From assembly GCA_003021505.1 (NCBI GenBank), contig PXPT01000081.1:1-44045 (forward strand): 44,045 nucleotides of DNA, given 5' to 3'. This document shows positions 8,299 to 15,606 of the stretch, piece by piece (position 1 is the first letter of the stretch; the number at the start of each line of letters is the position of its first letter). Below the pieces are notes generated by a model. That model was given only the letters and a program-made list of their open reading frames with translations. It searched no databases and was not told the DNA's origin. Source of the stretch: Cyanobacteria bacterium QS_4_48_99. Lineage in GTDB: Bacteria > Cyanobacteriota > Cyanobacteriia > Cyanobacteriales > Rubidibacteraceae. The position numbers and the translations under genes are program-made.

Positions 8299-9609
8299 CT
8301 AATCTTTAACCCCGAACTCCTGGAAGACATTGCGCTGCTGAACGGGATAGATGGTGCGCCCAGTGAGAGTGTTGATAATTACAGAATTGCGGTGTGCCCC
8401 TAGTCCCAAATCTGGTGCGCCTACGCCGTGAGTATGCAACTCGCCATTCTGGAGGAAAATCTGATTAGGAATGTCACGAGTGAGTGCCAATCGATAGTCA
8501 AAATTAACCACATAGCGATTCTGGCTATCCCACTGAAGCAGCGATCGCACCCCATCAATGCAATCTGGGATAGCATGGCGATATCCGGTGGCAAGGATAA
8601 TGCAGTCTGTCTCGTGGGTGAAATACTCTTCCTGCTGCCATTGGCGGTATCCTAGCCGATAACCAGAATTTGTCTTCTCGACTTCCTTTACCTCCAGGCT
8701 GGAGAGCAAGCGTACCTCCGGGTGGTTGCCCCCCACAGATCGCTCGTAGAGCAAGTTGTAGATGTCTGCAATCGTGCCAAAACTAATCCCTTTGTAGAGG
8801 AGATCTTGCTCTCCCCGAACGCGATCGCGCTGTTGTGGCGGTAGGTGATAGAAATAGTGAATGTAATCTGGGGAAAAATGCTCTAGCCCCAATTGGGAAT
8901 ACTCCATCGGGAAAAAACCAGGTGAACGAGTGTGCCATTCCAGGCGATAGCCGCAACTCTCCTGTTCTTGCAACAGTTCGTAGAAGACTTCCGCAGCACT
9001 TTGCCCAGAACCAATCACCGTAATGGAACCAGCATGGCGACAGCGATCGCGCTTCTGCAAAAACTCCGCAGCGTGGAAGATCTTCTCTTGCGAGAGCCAA
9101 GCTTGAAAACAAGGCGGTACTCTGGGAATACTGCCCACCCCAAGCACAAGATGCCGCGCGTAGTAAGACTGGATTTCTCCTGTTGTCGGATTGCGGGCTT
9201 GCAGTTGAAAGTAACCTTCCGGCGTTCCCTCCTGCCAAGTAATTGCCTCCACCCGCTGACTGAAACGACAGCTTCGCAATTGCCCAGCCACCCACTGACA
9301 GTAGTGATTGTACTCCCGCCTGGGAATGTGAAATGCCTCCCAGAAATAGAACTGGTAAAGACGCGAGTGGGCGTGCAAATAGTTGAGGAAACTAAAGCGG
9401 CTGCAAGGATCAGCCATCGTCACCAAATCTGCCAGAAAGGGCACCTGAATCGTCGTGCCCTCCATCAACAAACCCGGATGCCACTGAAACTCCCGCTTCT
9501 GCTCCAGAAACACCGCATCAATATCCGAAATCGGCTCCAAAAGCGCCGCCAAACCGAGATTAAACGGACCAATCCCTACCCCCAACAAATCATAAATTTT
9601 CTCATTCAT
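8299..9609 (-). CDS. N-hydroxylating monooxygenase, RhbE/IucD type
   Basis: This flavin-dependent amine N-hydroxylase is expected to convert (N-acetyl-)1,3-diaminopropane to the hydroxamate precursor. The FAD site YDLLGVGIGPFNLGLAALLE lies at the N-terminus, FLADLVTMADPCSRFSFLNYL follows, the NADPH site VIGSGQSAAEVFYELL sits near residue 220, and the late DCIILATGYRH motif is present. I choose the ATG at 9609, giving 436 residues, because AGGAGG lies just upstream and family members start at this point. The frame is open back to 9660, but that stretch encodes the dispersed AACCGCAAAGACGC repeat. The chosen start overlaps the acetyltransferase stop by 8 bases. Confidence 0.93.
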   Translation of the reverse strand: MNEKIYDLLGVGIGPFNLGLAALLEPISDIDAVFLEQKREFQWHPGLLMEGTTIQVPFLADLVTMADPCSRFSFLNYLHAHSRLYQFYFWEAFHIPRREYNHYCQWVAGQLRSCRFSQRVEAITWQEGTPEGYFQLQARNPTTGEIQSYYARHLVLGVGSIPRVPPCFQAWLSQEKIFHAAEFLQKRDRCRHAGSITVIGSGQSAAEVFYELLQEQESCGYRLEWHTRSPGFFPMEYSQLGLEHFSPDYIHYFYHLPPQQRDRVRGEQDLLYKGISFGTIADIYNLLYERSVGGNHPEVRLLSSLEVKEVEKTNSGYRLGYRQWQQEEYFTHETDCIILATGYRHAIPDCIDGVRSLLQWDSQNRYVVNFDYRLALTRDIPNQIFLQNGELHTHGVGAPDLGLGAHRNSVIINTLTGRTIYPVQQRNVFQEFGVKD

Positions 9610-10216
9610 CTCCGTTGCCTCCTCTGCGTCTTTGCGGTTCAAACTGCCTCTCAAACTCAAAGCGATCGCAAAACATCAACGCCCCCTGCTTATCCGGCAA
9701 ATTTATTGCCCCTTGAAACACAAACCCACAGCGCTTAAAAATGTGAATCATCTTGTGATTGCGAATATCTGGCTCAGTCACCACCCTTTGCGTTTCCGAG
9801 TGCTGAAACTGAAACGCCGTCATTGCCCGCAACAGAGGCAGTGCATACCCCTTCCCCAAAAACTGCGGCGAGCCAATCAACAAATGAATCCCCTGATCCG
9901 CAGGCTGGGCAGAATAATACTTCCCCACAACATCGTCAATTGCCCAGTAAGACTCCCAGTAACTCATCGGCACCCCATCCAATAACCCGATGTATGAAAC
10001 TTGGTGCGGGTCAGCTAGTGCCTTTTGCAAATGGGCACGCATCCTGTCTATAGAAAATGCCAGCTTCCAAAAGGGGATGACGTGGGGCTGATTCATCCAG
10101 TCGTGAATCCGCAAGAGATCTTCTTGCAGCGTGACAGGGCGAAAGCTAATCACTTTGTCAATCTCGGCATCGTAGGTTTGATAAGCCATTTCAGATGCAG
10201 TTTTAGGTGAAGACAT
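9602..10216 (-). CDS. Siderophore N-acetyltransferase, RhbD/IucB type (GNAT)
   Basis: This protein of about 204 residues is a GNAT of the IucB/RhbD/AlcB group, which acetylates the amine or hydroxylamine of the diaminopropane unit. Visible features are FRPVTLQEDLLRIHDWMNQP, the WESYWAIDD segment, HLLIGSPQFLGKGYALPLLR (acetyl-CoA loop) and VVTEPDIRNHKMIHIFKRCGF. The ATG at 10216 is preferred: GGAGG lies six bases upstream and it overlaps the IucA-type stop as TAATG. A GTG at 10228 is the alternative. The C-terminal residues QRRRGGNGDE are encoded by a dispersed repeat and are unlikely to be ancestral to the family. Confidence 0.92.
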   Translation of the reverse strand: MSSPKTASEMAYQTYDAEIDKVISFRPVTLQEDLLRIHDWMNQPHVIPFWKLAFSIDRMRAHLQKALADPHQVSYIGLLDGVPMSYWESYWAIDDVVGKYYSAQPADQGIHLLIGSPQFLGKGYALPLLRAMTAFQFQHSETQRVVTEPDIRNHKMIHIFKRCGFVFQGAINLPDKQGALMFCDRFEFERQFEPQRRRGGNGDE

Positions 10217-12009
10217 TAATACCTCCACATGTAAAGGGGATTGTCAATTTCGGCGTAAACCGATTGCGTTGCCACCGAACCCACCAGTTCATCCATGTCG
10301 TGGAACCGCGTTAACAGATTTGCCTTGCCGCGTAGTTTCGGCTGACGGAGGTTGTGCAACAGCATCGATTCTCCTGTGTCCAACCTGTCGAATTCATCCA
10401 AAGCAATACGCAGTTCCTTCAACAGCACTTGCTCCTCGATTAACCCCGCCACGCCAAAAGCGTTAATCAAACCGAAGAGGTTGTTGATAAACAGATAGTA
10501 AGTAAGGCGCTCATCCACCACTGCATCGGCACACACCGTCTGGCTTTTCTCGCCGATACCAGGGAGAATGCTCTCCAAAACAGCATGGAAGGAACGGCGG
10601 TAGTAGTAGCCCTGATTATCCCGATAGAAAAAGTGAGCTGGATAACCTTGCTCCAGTTGCAAGACGCTATTTTGCTGATGTGCCTCCACAGCAATACCGT
10701 GGGTAAAATAGAGCCAGAGAACTGGTTCTAGAGAAATTTGCAAGTAGCGTCGGAACCACTCTAGGCTGACTTCTCCAGTCGAGCGCTGTTCTTTGTCAGC
10801 CAGCCAACGCACAATTTGAGCTAGCCGCGAACCTTCCCCTGTGAGGGAATCCTGGCAGAGGGCGATCATGCAAGTGGCATTAGCGGCGCAGTCGTACCGC
10901 AAGGGATTGCTACGTAGAACAGTGGCAAAGCCGGACTCTTTTTGATCTTCTAGGGGAATAGTGATATAAGCGGGATCGCGAATAATCTCAAAGTCGGGGA
11001 AGTGAGCCTGTAAATCTTCGCCAATCGGACTCTCAAGAAGGCGCGTGATCTCTACTCCCCGTTCCAATTCTTTCTGCAAGTTCCCTCGCACGGAGTTGGT
11101 AATTTTTACCTGCAACGACAGCTTCCACATGAATGCCGCCTCGGGATGGTAAACCGTGCGGATTGAGGAAGTGGGTTGGTAAGCTTTACCTTCTCTCCCC
11201 AAATCTTGTAGTAATCCCTGTTGCAGAAGCTTCTGCACGGCGGGCTGATGTTGCAGCCACTTCGCTTGCCAGGGGTGAACGGGAACTAATGCATACTCGT
11301 CTTCACTGCAGTAGGCACTTTTAAAGTTGCTGCTAACTTCGGGATCGGAGAGTAGTTCTGCTTTAATTAGAGCTGTGGCTGTCTGCGGCAGCGCCGAGCC
11401 TTCCTTGACAATAGAATGGTGAGCGCGGAAATAATGCAGGGAGAACTGTGCTTTTAGTTCCGGGGAATAAAGGGCTACCTCTTCATCCGTAAAGCCCTGA
11501 CGACTTTTTGGGGTAGGGTGGAAATGATGCCCCAGAACAAGAGATTGTTCAGTTTCGATAAACGAGCGATTTAAGGAATAGAGAGAGTCACTCTTGCGAG
11601 CCTGGATAAACTGTTCCAGGTGCTGACAGCTTTGAATCACTCGCAGCAGGAGCTCATCCTGATTTCCATCACTCCCTCGGGTAAGGGTGAGTTCCTTCGT
11701 AATCAGTGCCACCAGGGTAAGATAATCTAGCTCTAGCAGTTTGCCCCCGGCAGGCTGGTAATACATGGGGAAATCAAACAGATGACGACCTGTTGCAGAC
11801 CAATAGCGCAACCCAGCGAACAGTTGTATGCTTTGGTGGGGAAGGGAGCAGCAAATGAACTCCCTTGCATTTGTCCTTTCTGATCGCTCGCCTTCTCCGG
11901 TTTCTCGCAGATAACAGTTGAGAAAATTTTGAAGGGTGGTACGCTCTGCAATCTCTTTATTGGTGTAATGAAGATTCGGTGGTGTGGTTGCGAGGGTTGG
12001 TGAAATCAT
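10216..12009 (-). CDS. NIS siderophore synthetase, IucA/RhbC type
   Basis: This 597-residue member of the IucA/IucC family should catalyse the first ATP-dependent condensation of citrate with N-acetyl-N-hydroxy-diaminopropane. Signatures seen are LVLGHHFHPTPKSRQGF, DEYALVPVHPWQAKWL, the adenylation segment SSIRTVYHPEAAFMWKLSLQ followed by VKITNSVRGN, and the ferric-reductase-like C-terminal region YFTHGIAVEAHQQNSVLQLE. Its stop overlaps the acetyltransferase start by one base, which indicates translational coupling. A 97-bp spacer separates it from the decarboxylase upstream. The ribosome-binding site is weak (GGAAATGAG). Confidence 0.92.
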   Translation of the reverse strand: MISPTLATTPPNLHYTNKEIAERTTLQNFLNCYLRETGEGERSERTNAREFICCSLPHQSIQLFAGLRYWSATGRHLFDFPMYYQPAGGKLLELDYLTLVALITKELTLTRGSDGNQDELLLRVIQSCQHLEQFIQARKSDSLYSLNRSFIETEQSLVLGHHFHPTPKSRQGFTDEEVALYSPELKAQFSLHYFRAHHSIVKEGSALPQTATALIKAELLSDPEVSSNFKSAYCSEDEYALVPVHPWQAKWLQHQPAVQKLLQQGLLQDLGREGKAYQPTSSIRTVYHPEAAFMWKLSLQVKITNSVRGNLQKELERGVEITRLLESPIGEDLQAHFPDFEIIRDPAYITIPLEDQKESGFATVLRSNPLRYDCAANATCMIALCQDSLTGEGSRLAQIVRWLADKEQRSTGEVSLEWFRRYLQISLEPVLWLYFTHGIAVEAHQQNSVLQLEQGYPAHFFYRDNQGYYYRRSFHAVLESILPGIGEKSQTVCADAVVDERLTYYLFINNLFGLINAFGVAGLIEEQVLLKELRIALDEFDRLDTGESMLLHNLRQPKLRGKANLLTRFHDMDELVGSVATQSVYAEIDNPLYMWRY

Positions 12010-12106
12010 GGCTCATTTCCAATTGATATCAAGTTTGGTTAAACACCCATAGTTGTGGCAGACCGGAAATGGGGAGACGCGAGTACGCGGGGAATTTTTT
12101 GATTCA

Positions 12107-13591
12107 TCAAACGGAGTTCATACAATTGCCTAAACGCTTGACTTCGTTCAAAATCGCGGTGATTTGCGCCCTGGTGGTGCGAGGATTCAAAAGGGTGAAT
12201 TTGAGATACACCTGCTGGGCGATTTGAGTTTGAGCGATTACTGCTTCACCGCTTTGCATCAGGCTGGTGCGAATACGGTGGTTGATCTGATTGAGATTGA
12301 TTGCCTGAGTATGGGGAGGACAATAGCGGAATACTACCGCGTTAATAGTGGGATAATTAGCCAGTTCCAGCACTGCATCCGCCTCGATTAAGCCTGCCGT
12401 CTCCTGCGCCAGCTCAATAGTGGTATCAACTATCTCTGCAAAGCCTTTCTGCCCCAAAGCTTGCAGGGACACCCACAACTTCAAGGCATCAAAGCGGCGG
12501 GTGGTTTGCACGGATTTGGTAACTAAGTCTGGAACGCCTGCGGCTTCGTTTGCCTCAGGGTTGAGATAGTCGGCATGACGCTCGATTAAGTGGAAGTGAG
12601 TGCGATCGCGCAGTAAAAATGCTCCACAGCTAATAGGCTGGTAAAACAGCTTGTGAAAATCCACTGCGATGGAGTCAGCAGCGGCAATCCCAGCTAGTTG
12701 GTGACGGTGGCGATCGCTTAAGATTAAGCCTCCCCCATAGGCGGCATCGACGTGCAACCAGAGTTGGTGCTTCTGCGCCAAGACAGCCAGTTCCGGCAGG
12801 GGATCAATGCTGCCAAAATCGGTTGTGCCTGCGGTTGCTACGAGGGCAACGGGAAGGAGCTCTTCCGCCTGGAGTTCTCGAAGTTTGCGCTCCACAGCAG
12901 CAGGGCAGAGGCGATTATGCCTGTCTGTTTCCACTGCCACCACAGCTTCTTCTCCTAAACCCAATAGTGCAGCCGCTTGACGAATGGTGAAATGGGAGAC
13001 TGTCGAGCAGAGAATGCGAAAGCACTGTGCTTGGGGAGGCAACCCCTGACGCTGCACAGAACAATTCAGGTGGGTTTGGGCATAGTAATCCCGTGCGAGC
13101 AACAGCCCCATAAAATTGGATTGCGTCCCCCCACTCGTAAACACCCCATCCGCTGCGGAATCGTAGCCAAACCACTGACAGAGCCACCTCGCCAACCGCT
13201 GCTCCAACAACGTTGCTGCCGGGCTTTGATCCCAGGAATCCATAGACTGATTGCTGGCGCTAATCAGCACCTCAGCCGCCAGGGCTGGTATCAGCGGCGG
13301 GCAGTGTAAGTGAGCCACGCAGGTAGGGTGAGAAACCACAACGGCATGGTTGAGAATGGTTGCACTTAACTCGTTAATAATAGTTTGCAATTGTTTCCCA
13401 GTTGTGGGATAGGGATCGAGCTTTGCGAAAGCAGCCGCTAATTTTTCTGGATCCGCGCCACTGTAAGGCTTCTCCTGACAGGCAAAAGCTTTGATGAGGA
13501 CATCCTGGGCAGCCGTGATCGCACTTCGGTAAGCGCTAATGCTTTCTTGGGAATTGCTGAGAAAACGGTTTTCAAAGCGTTCTGGATGCAA
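12107..13591 (-). CDS. L-2,4-diaminobutyrate decarboxylase, RhbB type
   Basis: This PLP-dependent group II decarboxylase of 494 residues is expected to convert 2,4-diaminobutyrate to 1,3-diaminopropane. Motifs include GVFTSGGTQSNFMGLLLARD (cofactor phosphate site), VATAGTTDFGSIDPL, LWLHVDAAYGGGLILSD (PLP-binding Asp) and SIAVDFHKLFYQPISCGAF with the Schiff-base Lys near residue 313. The start is a TTG, because no ATG, GTG or TTG lies further upstream in frame; the frame nevertheless stays open back into the end of the aminotransferase gene. AGGAAGG lies about 11 bases upstream of the TTG. The length agrees with RhbB (about 495), supporting this start. Confidence 0.9.
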   Translation of the reverse strand: MHPERFENRFLSNSQESISAYRSAITAAQDVLIKAFACQEKPYSGADPEKLAAAFAKLDPYPTTGKQLQTIINELSATILNHAVVVSHPTCVAHLHCPPLIPALAAEVLISASNQSMDSWDQSPAATLLEQRLARWLCQWFGYDSAADGVFTSGGTQSNFMGLLLARDYYAQTHLNCSVQRQGLPPQAQCFRILCSTVSHFTIRQAAALLGLGEEAVVAVETDRHNRLCPAAVERKLRELQAEELLPVALVATAGTTDFGSIDPLPELAVLAQKHQLWLHVDAAYGGGLILSDRHRHQLAGIAAADSIAVDFHKLFYQPISCGAFLLRDRTHFHLIERHADYLNPEANEAAGVPDLVTKSVQTTRRFDALKLWVSLQALGQKGFAEIVDTTIELAQETAGLIEADAVLELANYPTINAVVFRYCPPHTQAINLNQINHRIRTSLMQSGEAVIAQTQIAQQVYLKFTLLNPRTTRAQITAILNEVKRLGNCMNSV

Positions 13592-13727
13592 GTTGGTTTC
13601 CCTTCCTATTGATGAGTCTGTGTCGGTCAGAATTTGCTGGTAGAGATTGCAGAGGTGCTCCAGGTGCGGAGGGGAAATAGTTTCGGAGTGCGTTAGTTCC
13701 TCTCCTCTGCTCCCCTGCTCCCCGCTA
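13592..13727 (-). repeat. Spacer with G-rich short tandem repeat
   Basis: On the plus strand this gap begins with ordinary sequence and ends in a CTCCTCTGCTCCCCTGCTCC run, one of several copies in the window of the GGGAGCAG/GGAGCAGA repeat type. It also keeps the decarboxylase reading frame open without a canonical start codon. Confidence 0.5.
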
Positions 13728-15146
13728 TTAGCCCACTTCTGCCGCCTTTACCGCTGCCTGAAATATCTCGCTAACGCTGTCGATTTCCTCGGCTGTAATA
13801 ATTAGGGGAGACAAGAAACGAACCACACTGCCGTAACGCCCTCCGAGTTCCAGGATTAATCCCCGACGCAAACATTCGGTTTGAATGCGCTGCGCCGTAG
13901 TGGGATCGGGAGGATAACAACCGAGGGAGTCTGCGGGTGCGTCAGGATTAACAATTTCTACCCCAATCATTAAGCCGCGTCCGCGCACATTCCCCATTGA
14001 GTGCGAGTTAGACTGGATTTGCTGGAGGTGGCGCATGAAGCGATCACCTACTGCCTGGGCGTGTTCTGCCAAACCTTGCTGTTGGGTGTAGCGAATCGCG
14101 GCTGTCCCTGCTGCCATCGCAAGCTGATTTCCTCGAAAAGTCCCAGAATGAGTGCCCGGTTCCCATAAGTCCAGGGCTTCGTCATACAAAACAACCGAGA
14201 GCGGTAAGCTGCCTCCAATCGCTTTCGAGAGTACCACTACATCCGGCGTAATCCCGGTATGTTCAAAAGCGTACAGCTTGCCCGTGCGTCCTAATCCCGT
14301 TTGAATTTCATCGACGATTAAGGGAATGTGGCGATCGCGTGTGATACGTCGCACTTCGCGCACCCACTCATCTGGGGCTGGATTCACCCCACCTTCTCCC
14401 TGAACAATTTCGGTGATCATTCCAGCAGGCGGAACAACGCCGCTTTCGGGATCATCGAGTAGGTGTTCAATGTAGTGGCTACTAGCACGCTCTCCCGCTT
14501 CGCCACCCAACCCAAACGGGCAGCGGTATGAGCTAGGATAGGGAAGGAACTGAACCTCACTCATCAGTCCTGCCACGGCAGTCTTCGGAGCCAAGTTGCC
14601 TGTCAAGCCTAAGGCTCCGTGAGTCATGCCGTGGTATCCCCCAGAAAATGACAGCATACTCCGTCGTCCAGTTGCCGTTTTAACGAGTTTGACAGCAGCT
14701 TCCACCGCATCAGCCCCGGAAGAACCGCAGAATTGAATCCGCGCTTTCTGAGCAAATTCAGGCGGCAGACTGGCGAATAATTCTTCCACAAACTCGTTCT
14801 TAGTTGGCGTAGTTAAATCCAGCGTTTGCAAGGGGCAGTTCTGTTTGAGCGCAGTCTGCATCGCTTCGATGACAACAGGATGATTGTGTCCTAGGGTTAG
14901 CGTGCCAGCGCCTGCTAGGCAGTCAATGTAAAAATTGCCATCAGCATCTTTGACATAAATTCCCTGTGCTTCGCGGATGGCGAGGGGAATCCGGCGTGGA
15001 TAAGAGCGAGCGTGGGATTCCCGTTGAGCCTGATGCTCTAGATAGTAGCTTGAGCTTGGTCCTGGTAGAGAGCGGCTGGGGAAATCGCGTTCCTTGTCCA
15101 GCCACGGGCTCTCTTGAACCTCTGAACTACTGCGAAGTTTTTGCAT
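13728..15146 (-). CDS. Diaminobutyrate-2-oxoglutarate transaminase, RhbA type
   Basis: This class III PLP aminotransferase of 472 residues is expected to make L-2,4-diaminobutyrate from aspartate semialdehyde with glutamate as donor, the first committed step of the siderophore. Visible are NFYIDCLAGAGTLTLGHNHP, FCGSSGADAVEAAVKL, LIVDEIQTGLGRTGKLYAFE (cofactor Asp/Gln), VVVLSKAIGGSLPLSVVL with the catalytic Lys near residue 309, and HSGTFRGNQLAMAAG. AGAGGG lies eight bases before the ATG. It is the first gene of the biosynthetic operon and has a strong promoter about 60-85 bases upstream. Confidence 0.94.
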   Translation of the reverse strand: MQKLRSSSEVQESPWLDKERDFPSRSLPGPSSSYYLEHQAQRESHARSYPRRIPLAIREAQGIYVKDADGNFYIDCLAGAGTLTLGHNHPVVIEAMQTALKQNCPLQTLDLTTPTKNEFVEELFASLPPEFAQKARIQFCGSSGADAVEAAVKLVKTATGRRSMLSFSGGYHGMTHGALGLTGNLAPKTAVAGLMSEVQFLPYPSSYRCPFGLGGEAGERASSHYIEHLLDDPESGVVPPAGMITEIVQGEGGVNPAPDEWVREVRRITRDRHIPLIVDEIQTGLGRTGKLYAFEHTGITPDVVVLSKAIGGSLPLSVVLYDEALDLWEPGTHSGTFRGNQLAMAAGTAAIRYTQQQGLAEHAQAVGDRFMRHLQQIQSNSHSMGNVRGRGLMIGVEIVNPDAPADSLGCYPPDPTTAQRIQTECLRRGLILELGGRYGSVVRFLSPLIITAEEIDSVSEIFQAAVKAAEVG

Positions 15147-15606
15147 GGTTAAATCCCTCTAGCTTTAACTAGTGCAAGTAAATTTCAACAAGCGTGGTTA
15201 AAACTATAAATTTACTCAAGAAGTATGTCAATAGTTTGCACAAAAAAATTCTCCCTACATAGATAACGGCGGTTTCAGGAAAGAATGAAAAGCGCTTACT
15301 GTCCGCTTCCTGACAGTCGAACAGGAGGTTCAGAAACGCCAGAGTTGGTCAGCGCACGCTGAGATTCTAAAAATCCGCGAGGAAGTGAAGCAACGAACTG
15401 GAGTGCAGCCAGACTCAGCTCCCCTAATCGGCGAGTTGTGACAGGGAGAAGGTAGGCATGGCTGAAGTATCGATCTCTGTCTAGACTCCTGAACAAGAAA
15501 GGCAGAAGGCAGAAGAATGTTGAAGGTTATGACTAACCTGTAACCTGTAATATTCCTCCTGCCATCAAGCGCAAAGCGAGATCAAATCAAAAACATCAGA
15601 GATTGG
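15147..15606. other. Intergenic region between receptor and biosynthetic operon
   Basis: Besides the promoter, this 460-bp gap holds a plus-strand coding-like relic. From about 15310 to 15441 one frame reads LTVEQEVQKRQSWSAHAEIL then KIREEVKQRTGVQPDSAPLI before a TGA, with no usable start codon. It resembles the tail of a small helical (antitoxin-like) protein, but no family is claimed. A 66-codon minus-strand frame overlapping it (15296-15496) looks like an antisense shadow. No terminator stem with a T tract was found after the receptor gene. Confidence 0.4.
15203..15231 (-). promoter_or_regulatory. Sigma70-type promoter of the siderophore biosynthesis operon
   Basis: Reading the minus strand, TTGACA occupies 15231-15226 and TATAGT occupies 15208-15203, with a 17-bp spacer. 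This is a near-consensus housekeeping promoter. Transcription would start near 15196 and leave a leader of about 50 nt before the aminotransferase ATG at 15146. The surrounding sequence is AT-rich (AGTAAATTTATAGTTTTAAC), but I see no clear Fur palindrome over it. Confidence 0.7.

Noticed and set aside
8783-9295. 170-codon minus-strand frame inside the monooxygenase
   Set aside because: It is an out-of-frame shadow of the N-hydroxylase with no family similarity.
8932-9738. 268-codon plus-strand open frame
   Set aside because: It lies antisense to the monooxygenase and acetyltransferase genes, which carry clear family motifs; its own translation has no domain and an implausible composition.
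15296-15496. 66-codon minus-strand frame upstream of the aminotransferase
   Set aside because: It overlaps a more protein-like relic on the other strand and has no start signals or domain.
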